Of a stretch of DNA of 64,000 nt, positions 1 to 10,352 are shown one piece after another (within the stretch, counting starts at the first letter, position 1; the number at the start of each line of letters is the position of its first letter). The notes beneath the pieces are model-generated. The model saw only the letters and a program-made list of their open reading frames with translations. It searched no databases and was not told the origin of the DNA. The position numbers and the translations under genes were made by a program. This stretch comes from Pycnopodia helianthoides (taxonomy: Eukaryota > Echinodermata > Asteroidea > Forcipulatida > Asteriidae): contig CM063246.1 in NCBI GenBank assembly GCA_032158295.1, positions 11,657,608 to 11,721,607 on the forward strand, written 5' to 3'.

Positions 1-631
1 TTGTTTAGAAGTGCGAGGTGCAAACAAGTTTTTCAATGAGTTATAACCACTAAAAAAAACAACCTTTTCACACATTTGCTGGAAACAGTTGAATCTAAAC
101 ACTAGTGTACTCATACCATCCTTTAGGATAACCATTGAATTCAATGCACAGACAGAGGCAGAGCTAAATTTGAAATCCACACAATATGGACGGAACCTCT
201 GGAAATAGTGATGACGTTGACAAGAAGCCGGGGAGCGATCTATTCAACAAACATTCACACCTGCCCTGTGAAGGGATACTCCGCGTCATACTTGAACAGC
301 TAAATATAGCCCACAATAATGTGGTATATACACTAGTACCTCTGAATAGCAAAGTAAACATAGCTCCGTATGACTCGGCAGCAAATAAGATGTTCTGTTT
401 GGGAGCAGCAAGGATTTTTTTTCTTGGACTTTTAATTTGTAAAACGACATGACGTCTGTGGTTTTTGTGATATTGGTGGCTGTATGTTCGAAAAATTTAT
501 TTAGAAAATGAAGTTTATTCTCGGCATGATGAGTGCAAAATGTTGAGGAGGGAATCTTTAAGACTTTGAACAAACAAAATCTAGGGGTTGTTTAAGACTT
601 TTACGTTTGCAAAAGGCAGAGATTTTAAAAA
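1..631. other. Intergenic, no feature seen
   Basis: AT-rich sequence with overlapping short open frames on both strands, none resembling a known protein or showing splice-site context. I see no repeat family used elsewhere in the window. Confidence 0.4.
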
Positions 632-742
632 GGCCGTATCCAGATTGGCGGCTTCAGCTACAGCTACGGCTGTTGCTAAGGGTGTTGCTATGGACGTCTT
701 ACACTTCCAGCCGTAGTCACAGCCGCAAATACGGACATGGCT
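632..742. repeat. Short foldback repeat, family H copy 1
   Basis: Starts with GGCCGTATCC and ends in a degenerate inverted version (ACGGACATGGC). The centre is rich in GCTACAGCTACGGCT-type runs. Related copies lie near 16741, 26300, 31933 and 57141; the last has the clearest GGCCATGTCC...GTATACGGCC ends. It looks like a non-autonomous TIR element; class unknown. Confidence 0.55.
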
Positions 743-2082
743 TAAGCTTAGCCGAGACAAGGGGGCAACACAGGCCCATGCCTTCCAAGGCTTTTAATAT
801 TCATCTCACCTAAGACTCTGGCCTTACATGCAGCCGGAGTTTTCATTCATGGTCTAAGAAGCGTCAAAATGATCAAAGTGTGGGAACCACACCTTGTGTG
901 TTTGGACAACGACAACACAAACCATAAAAAGAAACAGCACCTGCCTTGTGAAAACTGAACGAGGCCAGGGACAAAATTTTTCAGTAGGGAAGAGATTGCC
1001 GCGGTAAGACACGCAACGTCCACGGCTTCCCCCCATGCCAACCTTGACACGACCGACGAGGTACACCGGAATCCAGCGATACAGTAAGAGACAACTGTGC
1101 CGCGGAGCGTGTCAGCCCTCCCTAATTTAATCCATTAAACCAGTCATGCGTGCTGGATAATCTACCGGCGTGCAATTACCACAGGATGGTTTTACGGGTT
1201 TTTATCACCGTGGGGAAGATGCACTGCGCTGTTAATCAACCAAATAAAAATTGACCATGAGCATATTTTCTAATAAGTTACACTGTAGCTTATTTGAATT
1301 ATTCTACCAAACGCTGTGAAGGGATTGATCCACTCGACATGTTGTCATTTTCAAGTTCAACATCGACAGAAAAGCAAACAGTCACGGAATGATGATTTGA
1401 TTTTTCCCTTTTGAAAGAGCACCAGTGCTTCCACTGAATCTGCAAGTCTTCATTCTTGTCGAGACAAGTCCGCTTCAACAGTCGCGGAGAACAATGGATT
1501 GGCAGTTGGTTAATTGGTTTTCTACACCGTAGCTCCTTTGTGAAAGAAAATGCCTTGGCAACGCTCCTGACCTCAACCATTACTGACGTAACATCCCCTT
1601 GCTGGGAACAATTGTCATCTTAATTTCTTATGGGTTGCACTTTGGTTATGATTGTTATTGCACACAGCAATCTGATGTGACAATGCATCTGACATTTTGG
1701 TATTATTGCCGTGCTTTTAATCTTTCCTTGTCTCTGGCTCCTATCCTTCTACACTTTTTCGGATGCAGGACAATGCAAGGAAGATTCAGGTACCAATTTC
1801 GTCTCTCTAGCATGCTTAGTTGATGAGTTATACTCAAACTTAACTCTGAATTTCTTTCCAGCCATTATTCGGCAGTATATTCCTTGCTGGTTTTAATACG
1901 CAGCCCTTCTTTGCTTAGTTGCTATTGTAATAGCCCTAATCTCTTGCCACTCACGTCGCTTACAAAATCGTCACAGCCACATATTTAAGTTGAATCTAGA
2001 GCCCTTGAGATGGGCTTTCCAATGGTATAAAACTTGTAAAAATCCAGCATTGATTTGAGGGTGATTTGACCGTGCATACTTT
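743..2082. other. Intergenic, no feature seen
   Basis: No protein-like frame, tRNA or recurring repeat could be supported here. Confidence 0.35.
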
Positions 2083-2700
2083 ATGTTTCTCTTTCGAGGT
2101 GGTGTGTACAAAAATCTCGTTAGACATGCATTTGAGAGACATCCTTCTACACTTAAAATTTCTAAATTTACCTTATTTTTTAAGAACGAAGACCATCATA
2201 AAATCATCAATTACAAGCCTATTTCCGTTCTAAATGTACCTTCTGATGAGATTTTAAAAAGTTTGTGTGTTTTATAAACAGCTCTCTTCCTTCCTTTCTA
2301 ACTTTCACCTTCTCTATGATCGGCAGTTTGGATTTCGCAGAAATGTTCCACTGATGGCTCTTGTCAAACTCATTGATAAACTTTCTAACTCTTTCCCTAA
2401 TAACTATGTCTATGTGTACTAATGGTTCCTTCATAGACTTGTCCAGGGCCCCTATTTCATGGAGCTGCTTAAGCAGGAATTGCTTAACAATTTCCCAGTT
2501 AGCAGAATTAACTGAGCAGGATACCAGTCACAAATGGTACACGTGACAAGGTATTTTGGCTGGTAAACTTATTCTGGTAAGCAAAAATTGTGGTTGTGCT
2601 TAGCTTATTTTTTTGTGCTTAAGCAGCTTTATAAAAATTGGGCCCTAGGGCCTTTCACATGACACCATCAATTACTCTATCCTTCAGTCAAATTGCAATT
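2083..2700 (+). pseudogene. Dead non-LTR retrotransposon reverse-transcriptase fragment
   Basis: Remnant of a LINE ORF2. In order I read INYKPISVLNV (LINE RT motif 1, usually NYRPISLL), then LYDRQFGFRRN (RT motif 2, QFGFR), ALVKLIDKLSNS, and FIDLSRA, which leads into the first catalytic Asp block (FxDLSKAFDT). The pieces lie in different frames with at least one in-frame stop, so it cannot encode a working enzyme. The block is interrupted right after FIDLSRA by a family C MITE (2451-2646); the lost continuation, a TIN-YSIL frame, resumes near 2655. Motif spacing is typical of jockey/CR1/Rex-type elements; I cannot place the clade. The YxDD region is absent. Confidence 0.75.
2451..2646. mobile_element. 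Family C MITE nested in LINE remnant
   Basis: About 196 bp with inverted ends related to GGGCCCAATTTCATAGAGC and GCTCTATGAAATTGGGCCC (here CCTATTTCATGGAGCTGCTTAAGC and AGCAGCTTTATAAAAATTGGGCCC-like). It is flanked by AGGGCC on both sides (2445-2450 and 2647-2652), a candidate target duplication, although the element ends also contain GGGCC so the exact border is ambiguous. Confidence 0.7.
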
Positions 2701-2730
2701 CAACGAGACATATGGCTGTCTCTTACCGAT

Positions 2731-2960
2731 GGTTTTCTGATCAGCAGAGTGGGGGGTTCGAGTCTCGGTCTTGAGCAAGACACTTAACCAGCATTGCTTC
2801 ATCCTTCAGATTGGGCATAAAGCCATTTGATTCCGTATGTTGTGTAATGCACTTAAAAGAACCTAAGGTACATTTATTATAAGGAGAAGGGTTTGCCCCG
2901 CGGTGCTTCCTTGTAAGACCCTCACAAGGCGCTATACAAATGGGTCTCACAATTAAGAAA
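2731..2960 (+). repeat. tRNA-headed SINE (type S), 5'-truncated
   Basis: Carries a B-box-like GGTTCGAGTCTCGG followed by the shared S-type body (TTGAGCAAGACACTTAACC...) and ends near AAGGCGCTATACAAATGGG. The A-box half is missing or degenerate. Longer copies of the family lie at 30580 and 35264. Confidence 0.65.
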
Positions 2961-4074
2961 ACTAAGCAATCCTGTCCAAGAAACGAGAGCGAGTATTATT
3001 ACAATAATCCTTATTCCCCCTAACGCTAGGATGGAATAAACACACACTTGTTGTGACACCTGAACGTCCATGTCCTTGTTTGCATCCAGACCTTGTTTGC
3101 ATCAAGACACCAATTTCATTTCCCCACCCCAATGTGGTCATTACTTCATACGCAGAGGGGAAAAAAAACGAGGGCAAATTTCCAAATGTCTCATAATCAG
3201 ACACCATCCAATCAATACCTATTAAAACCAGGACGTTTGAAATTAGACTTCACTTTCTCATTTGATGGAGACTTACTGAAGGAGAGTTCGCTGACTGCAG
3301 TTACAATGTCCCGCCCGTCAATTTTTAATAGCGAGCTGAGTCAGCTTCAGCGCAACCTCATTCCCAGTGGTACGATCTCACCGTGCCATTTTTTCCCCCC
3401 CGGATTGCCTTGCTCGGTCATAACCCCTGGAAGTGTGCGTTTGAAATATACAAATTTAATATTTGATATTTCAATTAGTCATGTGGTTGATCCATTCTGT
3501 GTTAGAGATGTATGCGAACGAAAATCAAAAGAGGCATCAAGCAAGAAGCAACTGGTCCCCTCTCATTCTTTTTTAAAATCTTGTGACATTTATCACTGTA
3601 TGCAGTTTAGGGTGACCGTGTAAAAACATGATTCATCTGAGGTGGATTGCACCCAAAAACTTGCATTTTCACACGCACGTATTGTGCCCTACAAGCACCC
3701 TAAGAGCGCTCAAAAGTTTTGAAGGGGCATGCATGCAGAGCGTTCACAATTGGTAATAGCCAATCAGCATTGTTTTTCAGTGTTTCCCTTCCAGGGGTTA
3801 TAGTGTTGATAGCTATTAATGAGGTGCGCTGCCCATTTAGCGGGGCTGGCTTCAGTGTTATTTTACAAAATGTCACTTCAAAAATGTTTAAAGATGCAGT
3901 ACACATTATAACATAGTTGTTTTTTTCTGAGAGTACGTTTAACCCCATTGGGTAGTTAGTTACATACAAACTAAGTGCAAAATTATTACAATTAAAAGCC
4001 TACTACTACTAAAATAGGCATTTAATGGCTTTTCAAATATTGTATCAAAGCACCTTACAAAAGTACCCTGTTCT
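2961..4074. other. Intergenic; one long unassigned open frame
   Basis: A plus-strand frame of 176 codons spans 3093-3623. It has no recognisable domain, low-complexity start context and no splice-like neighbours, so I do not call it a gene. Nothing else was recognised. Confidence 0.35.
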
Positions 4075-4335
4075 TTGGCGCCTAAAGCAACCATCTCAAC
4101 TCCTTAGGAGTATGCAGCACCGGCAGCCAAATGGGCGCACAGGTTGCTAGTCATTCGCATCTACACTCTCTACCCTCGCAGGTACCCATTTACTCCTGGG
4201 TGGTGAGAAGCAATTATAGTGAAGTGTCTTGCCCGAGAACACAAGAGTAATGACCACGATTCAAACCCACACTCTGATGATTCAGCCAATCAGAACTTGA
4301 GTTTGATGCTCTAGTCCGCTCGGCCACGACACACA
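4075..4335 (-). repeat. tRNA-headed SINE (type S), minus orientation
   Basis: Read on the minus strand: GTGGCCGAGCGGACTAGAGC (A box), then a degenerate B box GGTTTGAATCG, then the body GGGCAAGACACTTCACTATA and GGAGTAAATGGGTACCTGCG. The same order is seen in the 30580 and 35264 copies. Confidence 0.75.
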
Positions 4336-4604
4336 AACCCCTCGTGTACTTGGCAAGACACCCATCTGAACCTTCCAAAATCCTCCACTCTATGGTAACT
4401 CAGCACCAACGTGTTCGGACTTGTATAATAACAACAATAACAAACAGCTTTTATGTACAATGTAGAAGCGATTTTCTCGAAGCACTTAAAACCCTAACCA
4501 CCCCAGGCCTGCCAAAATCGAACAGATGGTTTTGTTGGAATTTGGATGGTTTCGTACTGTGAAAATGGCTTTGCTGTTGGACGGTTGTATGGATGGTTGA
4601 GTAC

Positions 4605-4850
4605 TAATGGGTCAAGGTACTACTGTTGGACTTTGGCTGAGTGTGGAAGGTGGTACTGTAGTTTGCAACAGTGTTGGACTTTGGCTGAGTGTGGAAGGTT
4701 GGTACTGTAGTTGCAACAGTGTTGGACTTGGCCTGGAGGTAAGGTGGTACTGTAGTTACAACAGTGTTGGACTTTGCTGAGTTGAAGGTACTGTATTGCA
4801 ACATGTTGGACTTTGGCTGATTGTGGAAGTAATTGTTGGGTTTGACAGTT
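4605..4850. repeat. Tandem repeat, about 40-50 bp unit
   Basis: Five imperfect units beginning GTTGGACTTTGGCTGAGTG (starts near 4625, 4671, 4719, 4768 and 4804), separated by GGTACTGTAGTTGCAACA-like spacers of varying length. Confidence 0.8.
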
Positions 4851-4922
4851 TAGGTCTGGAGGCCTAAAACGTCAAATACACACTGTTCTTAAGTACCACT
4901 CAATCTAGTCAACAGCAAGATC

Positions 4923-5048
4923 TGTTGGAGTATGATGGGTTGTGTACTGTTCCAGTACATAAACTGTTGGAGTATGATGGGTTGTGTACTGTTCAGTACA
5001 TAAACTGTTGGGAGTATGATGGGTTGGATATGTTCCAGTACATAAACA
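4923..5048. repeat. Tandem repeat, about 42-bp unit, three copies
   Basis: Three copies of a unit beginning TGTTGGAGTATGATGGGTTG and ending CAGTACATAAAC, differing by one-base indels. It lies close to the preceding GTTGGACTTTGG array and shares the GTTGG start, so both may derive from one ancestral unit. Confidence 0.8.
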
Positions 5049-5305
5049 GTTGATTAAAAGAATTAAAAGAGGAAGATAAACACAAAATAAAAGAAAATTA
5101 CCAATGAAATAAAAAGGTAGCATACACCTAAAGGGCAACAGCAGAAAACTGGGACAACTGAAATAAATGGTTTTCAGCTGGATCGGAACTGGGAGCAGTT
5201 GTATGTGATGTGTAAGGATGAGTGTGAGAAAGTGTGATGACCGGTGTGCCTCGGTACGTGTAACTGGTGTTTGGAGTTGTTATGACGAGGCAGAGCGAAG
5301 ATTGC

Positions 5306-5460
5306 GAGATGGTTTATCAAATATGGGGTGAGAGAAAAATCAAATGGTCCTCATTGGGATTTGAACCCAAGACCCCTGACACTCCGGGCAGATGCTCTAC
5401 CAACTGAGCTAGGAGGCACAGCGGTATACTCCCTCGGGTTTTCCCTAAGAGATGGTTTAT
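5306..5460 (-). repeat. tRNA-derived insertion with 12-bp target duplication
   Basis: The core (5318-5448) contains, on the minus strand, a tRNA-like head: A box TAGCTCAGTTGG, an anticodon-arm-like stretch, and B box GGTTCAAATCC. The 12-mer GAGATGGTTTAT occurs at 5306-5317 and again at 5449-5460, flanking the insert exactly as a retroposition target duplication would. The acceptor arms do not pair well, so this is a tRNA-derived SINE or tRNA retropseudogene rather than a working tRNA gene. Confidence 0.75.
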
Positions 5461-6138
5461 GTGTGTGAATGATGTCTTGGAGGTACTCAGGTGAAGAGCC
5501 TTTGATGCTCTTTTAATGTAAGAAGGAGAAGCTTGGCATAAGGATATATAAGATTAGTGTGCATGGCCAAGTGATAGACAATTTCATTTTGAAATTAAAC
5601 TTTCCGCCGGCAAGTTTTGAGGAAATGTCTCTTGTGAAGTGAAATTAAAATCAAGATGAAAGTGACCTTCTGTACATGTATACTATATCCCTAACCACCC
5701 AGACAGAGTTCTTGAAACTTTTAAACAAAAAATCACAAAAAAATTAACAATAATTCCCCTTCATCCTATAACATCCAAGCGCATTGCTTGGAGTCCCACA
5801 CTGTTCGAGCTCTTACACAAATACATAATTAATAACATGATCTCCGCCGAAGCCTCGACTAAACAAGGATCACACCATCGCCATGGAAACACCGAGTGTA
5901 ACATCACCTGTTTAGGAAATGTCAGCCGAGACCCAACAGCCTCAGTCTGAAATTAAAGCATTGGACCGAACGACCGGAAATCAGTGGAGCCTGGATTCGG
6001 GCGTCACTGTTGACGTCACACTCGATCAGGTCAACCGTTCGATGAGGATTTTTCTCCCCAACTGATGCCTACTCATGTTTGTTTGTAGTGTTTATCCAAG
6101 TACCAGAGTGGTTTGCTCGTTAAAGGAGCTCAGATAAC

Positions 6139-6345
6139 TGGGCCCAATTTCATAGAGCTGCTTCAGCACCAAAAAAAAAGGTATCTGGGCACAAAACAAT
6201 GCTTACCGGAATAAGGTTACCAGGCAAAAATGCCGTGTCACATACTATTTGTGACTGGTTTCCTGCTAGTTTTTTTTTTTGCTTAGCAGAAATTTTTAAA
6301 GCAGTATTTTTCCTTTGAAAGCAGCTGGCCCTGACAACCAGGCAT
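6139..6345. mobile_element. Family C MITE copy
   Basis: Begins GGGCCCAATTTCATAGAGC and has the internal TTACCGG...TTTGTGACTGGTTTCCTGC region shared by other C copies. The right end is degraded (AAAGCAGCTGGCCCTGA). Confidence 0.7.
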
Positions 6346-6437
6346 GAATCTAGCACACTTATACATGTTATAGAGTGGGAATTATATCACGTAACCACCA
6401 AGCCCCATATGGCGGACTGAGGCACTGTAGGCTCACA

Positions 6438-6672
6438 TTAACCCTCCTACTGTCAGTGACTCTTGGCAACATTTTCCAGTGAGTTGACCAACCATTTGAA
6501 ACCATTCGACTGCCAAGGTTGTGTATGGTGGCACAACTGTGCACAGAACTAACTGTGTACTGTGTACATGTACATGCATTTCCTCATGGTATCATATTTC
6601 AGGCTGGCATAGTTTATCTATCATTCAAAACCACTTGAATGGTATTGAATGGTCAGACAGCAAGAGGGTTAA
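6438..6672. mobile_element. piggyBac-like MITE, family D copy 1
   Basis: 235 bp bounded by TTAA on both sides (6438-6441 and 6669-6672). Ends are TTAACCCTCCTACTGTCAG and CAGACAGCAAGAGGGTTAA, i.e. TTAA-CCCT...AGGG-TTAA, the signature of piggyBac-superfamily elements. Nearly identical to the copy at 11234-11469. No transposase. Confidence 0.8.
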
Positions 6673-6764
6673 AGTCCTAAAAAGAAAAAACAGCAGTGGC
6701 GAGAGTGATTGCTGATGAAAAATGTCTGAAAGTATGATCTAAATTATCAAATAGTATGGGGTTG

Positions 6765-6995
6765 AACAAAGACAAATTGACTAGAGCGGGATTTGAACCA
6801 ACGACCTCCGGATTAACGTACCGGCGCTCTACCAACTGAGCCCTATATTGGCGGTCTCCCTATTTTGTCAATATCTTTGTTCGGGGGTGCCAGTCAGAAG
6901 CCATACAACCGTTAACTGCCATGTAGCCAGGAATCACACCCAAGTTTACGATACAACCTGGGAAGCAGCAGCCCTAAATTATCAAGGTACGTTGA
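6765..6995 (-). repeat. tRNA-headed SINE (type T) copy 1
   Basis: Minus-strand tRNA-like head with CTCAGTTGGTAGAGCGCCGG (A-box region) and GGTTCAAATCCCGCTCTAG (B box). Next to it is a body with TTGTCAATATCTTTGTTCGG, CCAGTCAGAAGCC and AATCACACCCAAGTTTACG. Head and body recur at 39470 and, more decayed, at 12868. Confidence 0.7.
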
Positions 6996-7782
6996 AATCA
7001 TGACGGCATTTCAACCTTTGAGTAATAACCCCTTGAGTGCAAGACTATAAGGAGCTTCTGTGAATCGTATCAACAGTGTTTAAAAGTGGGGCTCGCAATC
7101 TACACATGGGCCGTGCGCCCCGAGGCCAGTGATTACAGCATCGGGCCAGTAAACTCATGACTGGAAAAGGCCGACGGTTTAGTGTTCTTGTTCAAACTGA
7201 TGACTTTTCACTCCGATAAACCTCTTTCAGTTCTCTTGAGTATTGAAGAATTCTTACTCGTATAACAAATGAGATAAATCTTTGCCTAGTGCTCGTTCAA
7301 ATTAAAACAGTTCAATTAGTAAACCGTGTAGGGTTTTCTTCTCATTTTTTATTCTGGTCTTGCAAAACAAAATTCTGGTCCAGTAATCATTTTGAGCTAC
7401 AAGCCCCTACGGTGTTGTGGATTTTTTCCCCCCAAATTCAAGCCCTGTGTTTTTGTAGTGGATCATTTGTATACTAGTTCTCTATGGCTGAAGAAAATAA
7501 GAACAGTTTTTTTTCAGCAGGCAAATATAAAAAAGTCTGAAATTTCTCATCCCCACAGGGAAAAAAAAATCCATTCTAAACACTCTCACAGTATGGCTTA
7601 TTAATTGAAAAAAAATTGGGATTTGGGTTTTAAATACTCGCTACCTTGTGGAGACCAAAGACAAAACAGAAAAGGGGAAAGCAAAAAGGTCTCCATAGGA
7701 GGAATTCTAAAGACCGGGGTGCTTCACAAGGATTGTTGTGTACAAAGTCTATGATAGGATGTTTACTACTCAGGGCTCACCC

Positions 7783-8458
7783 TTAAAGGCCCTGTACACT
7801 ATAGACCATGTGAACGTAGTTTACAATAAGTGTGACCTTGTAACATTCTTTGAGTATTCTGGCAGGCAAGATACTACACTGGTCCTATGGGAAAGTTGAC
7901 ATTTTGCGTCATAATTTCCACATAAAACCAAGAGTTATGAAAGTAAAAGCTGCACAAGTTTTTAGATAAGCCCCCTTTCATCATATAAAAGTTGATAAGA
8001 ATTAGACAGTGCAATCTCCATAAAATATGAGATTTTATGCTTTCTTCCATTGAGCTGTGTACAAATCGTGCCTGCAGGAAGTCCAGGCTCTGTGGCTCTT
8101 TTGTAAACATGTGATGTCACAGGTCACATCGTCTATTGGTAAGATCGAAAAACACAATGTTCACAGATTCACACATAACTTACATGATTTAAAGTAAGCA
8201 ATGGTAGGAAGGGTTCCTTAAAATATTTCTGCCTAAAATGCTATCGTTTCTGAGAAACGAGTAAAACAATAGTAATTATCGCGCGCGATAATTTGAAAAA
8301 ACAGAAAACACATAAGATCTCTTTTCACTATTTTTTCGTGACCTCGATGACCAATTGAGCTCAAACTTTCACAGGTTTGTTTGTTCATGCATATGTTTAA
8401 TCATACAAAATGTGGACACTGATTTTGAGCTGTCACCAAAAGTGTACAATACCTTTAA
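7783..8458 (-). mobile_element. TTAA MITE, family A copy 1, split by an insertion
   Basis: TTAA at 7783-7786 and 8455-8458. Outer ends are TTAAAGGCCCTGTACACT and AGTGTACAATACCTTTAA. The interior holds the family hallmark palindrome ATTATCGCGCGCGATAAT (near 8278). Compared with copies at 9713 and 49460, it is interrupted within 20 bp of its end by a family I element (about 7799-8136). Confidence 0.85.
7799..8136. mobile_element. Family I MITE nested in family A
   Basis: Ends are ATAGACCATGTGA and TCACATCGTCTAT, with an internal CACAGGTCACAT arm. Removing it rejoins the A-element end GTACACT-ATTGGTAAG seen in intact copies. Other I copies: 16155, 23706 and 54994. Confidence 0.8.
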
Positions 8459-8842
8459 CACTACCCTGGTGTATAACTGTACATTGTCTAGTAAAACATG
8501 CTATGGGCTAGTAAACACCACTTCCTAACTTGCCCTATGGGCCACTTCCTAACTTGCCTATGGGCTACTAAAAACTGTGCAACCTACTTGTTTAAAATGC
8601 TCATTTCTTCCTTTTTAGATGTGAATAATTAATGTATAAAATGTGTTACTCATTATTGAGTGTGTGAATATAACTTCATTTGATCATTAAACTGGTTGTG
8701 ATCGTTAACATTAACACATCAGAACATTACATTTATGGCAATTCCTGTTTAAAATCTGGGCTACTAAAACTTCCTGGGGCAAGTCAAATGCACAGTTTAC
8801 TGGCCCGGCGGGCTACTTTACAAAAAGCTTAAAGCGCAAGGC
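8459..8842. repeat. Family J repeat copy 1
   Basis: About 370 bp nearly identical to 43766-44126 (shared GCTATGGGCTAGTAAACACC, ATTACATTTATGGCAATTCC and the end GGGCTACTTTACAAAAAGC). Internal CTAGTAAA/GGGCTACT motifs are partly inverted. It abuts the right end of the A element. Confidence 0.75.
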
Positions 8843-9316
8843 CTGAGGGACAAAAGGAAATGAACAAAAGATGTCTCCACAGGGATGTAAAAAAAGTATA
8901 ATGTGTGTCTGCAGGTGTGTGCGAAGGGAAACTGTAAATGCCAGTCGGACGCATTTGACAGAAAACCTCTTTCCACAGCAAATGCGCGGCTCGCTGGAAA
9001 ATTACTGAGGAACAGTGTTAATTATCCACTGGCAAGAGAGACCTCCCATTACCACTTAATAATTGAAGGACACACTACTGGCACACGCGCGGTATAAATA
9101 AAACATGACTTGCGTTATTTATACTTGGGGTTATGAAACTAAAACAAAATAACAATTCCTGGAAACTGCTGAAACAATGCACTACATAAATAAATTAAAT
9201 GACTGACATTATTTACTTAGCATGCTTTGTAATGAAACCATAAATAAATAACAACCCCCATCCCCTTAAAAATCAAGGTGAAGCAATCAACCTGTTTTTG
9301 AAAAAAGTTCTTTGGT

Positions 9317-9716
9317 TTAAAGGTGTTATACAGGATTGGTAGAGCTGACAAAATAGTCGCAGACAGTGTTCATGTTTTGTGTGATCAAACATATACACTG
9401 TACATGAAGTAACAAACCTGTGAAAATTTGGGCTTAATCTGTGAGTTAGGAGATAAAAGTGAGAAAAAAACATGCACAATTCTCAGCATGTAAACACATT
9501 GTCCTTAATTTTGGTTGCTACAACCGAAAATCAGCTGTTGCAGGTTTTTTAACAGGTTTTCAGATACAGTTTTCTTGAAAATGACTTCATTTCAAAGGTA
9601 CATTTTTTACAGACAATTTTTTCTTCTTCTAGTAAGAACTTCATAATCAGTAAGCTTACAGACTAAAATCAAACAGTGATGTTTTTTATCCTTACATATC
9701 CTGCATGATACCTTAA
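9317..9716 (+). mobile_element. TTAA MITE, family B copy 1
   Basis: TTAA at 9317-9320 and 9713-9716; ends TTAAAGGTGTTATACAGGAT and CTGCATGATACCTTAA. The right TTAA is the same four bases that start the adjoining A element, so the two sit head to tail on a shared target site. Copies at 38597 and 50179. Confidence 0.85.
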
Positions 9717-10054
9717 AGGTATTGTACACTTTTGGTAACAGCTCAAAATCAGTGTCCACATTTTGTGTGATTCAACATATGCATGAACAAACTAACCTGT
9801 GAAAGTTTGAGCTCAATTGGTCATCGAGGTCACGAGAAAATAGTGAAAAGAGATCTTATGTGTTTTCTGTTTTTTCAAATTATCGCGCGCGATAATTACT
9901 ATTGTTTTACTCGTTTCTCAGAAACAATAGCATTTTAGGCAGAAAATATTTTAAGGAACCCTTTCTACCATTACTTACTTTAAATCATGTAAGTTATGTG
10001 TGAATCCTGAACATTGTGTTTTTCGATCTTACCAATAGTGTACAGGGCCTTTAA
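9713..10054 (+). mobile_element. TTAA MITE, family A copy 2
   Basis: 342 bp, TTAA to TTAA; ends TTAAAGGTATTGTACACTTT and ACCAATAGTGTACAGGGCCT followed by TTAA. Contains ATTATCGCGCGCGATAAT and the shared CAATTGGTCATCGAGGTCAC segment. No coding capacity. Confidence 0.88.
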
Positions 10055-10204
10055 ACAAAATAAAACCAATCCTATGACTAGTGATGATATCACTGTGAAT
10101 GAATGTTAATCATATAACTTAATGTGGTGGTATTGGGTATCAAAAAATCAGCACCTATACAAACTACAACATCTGTGCTGAAAGTGAGCGTTTTAGCATG
10201 GAGT

Positions 10205-10352
10205 TTTTTGCAACATGAGCACGCACGTACTCAATAAGCACTCTTGGCTCACACAGCCAGCGGGGAAATTGAGCGCTTACCCGGTAAGCAGAAAAACGGT
10301 TAGCATCAGCAGCGCAGAATTATGCACTAAGCAGAACCATGAAATGGGGCCA
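10205..10352. repeat. Family C' MITE, partial
   Basis: Contains CGCTTACCCGGTAAGCAGAA and AGCAGAACCATGAAATGGGG, matching the right half of C' copies near 18378 (AGCAGAGCCATGAAATTGGG). The left end is lost. Confidence 0.5.

Noticed and set aside
3093..3623. 176-codon open frame
   Set aside because: Longest intergenic frame, but with no domain, no compositional sign of coding and no splice or polyA context. Could be chance.
4605..5048. CRISPR-like array
   Set aside because: Units are directly adjacent with no unique spacers, and the context is eukaryotic; these are minisatellites.
6790..6850. Functional tRNA gene
   Set aside because: A and B boxes are present but the arms do not close into a proper acceptor stem and the same head recurs attached to a SINE body at 39470.
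8903..9097. Cys-rich 64-codon frame
   Set aside because: No signal peptide, no family match and no partner exons.
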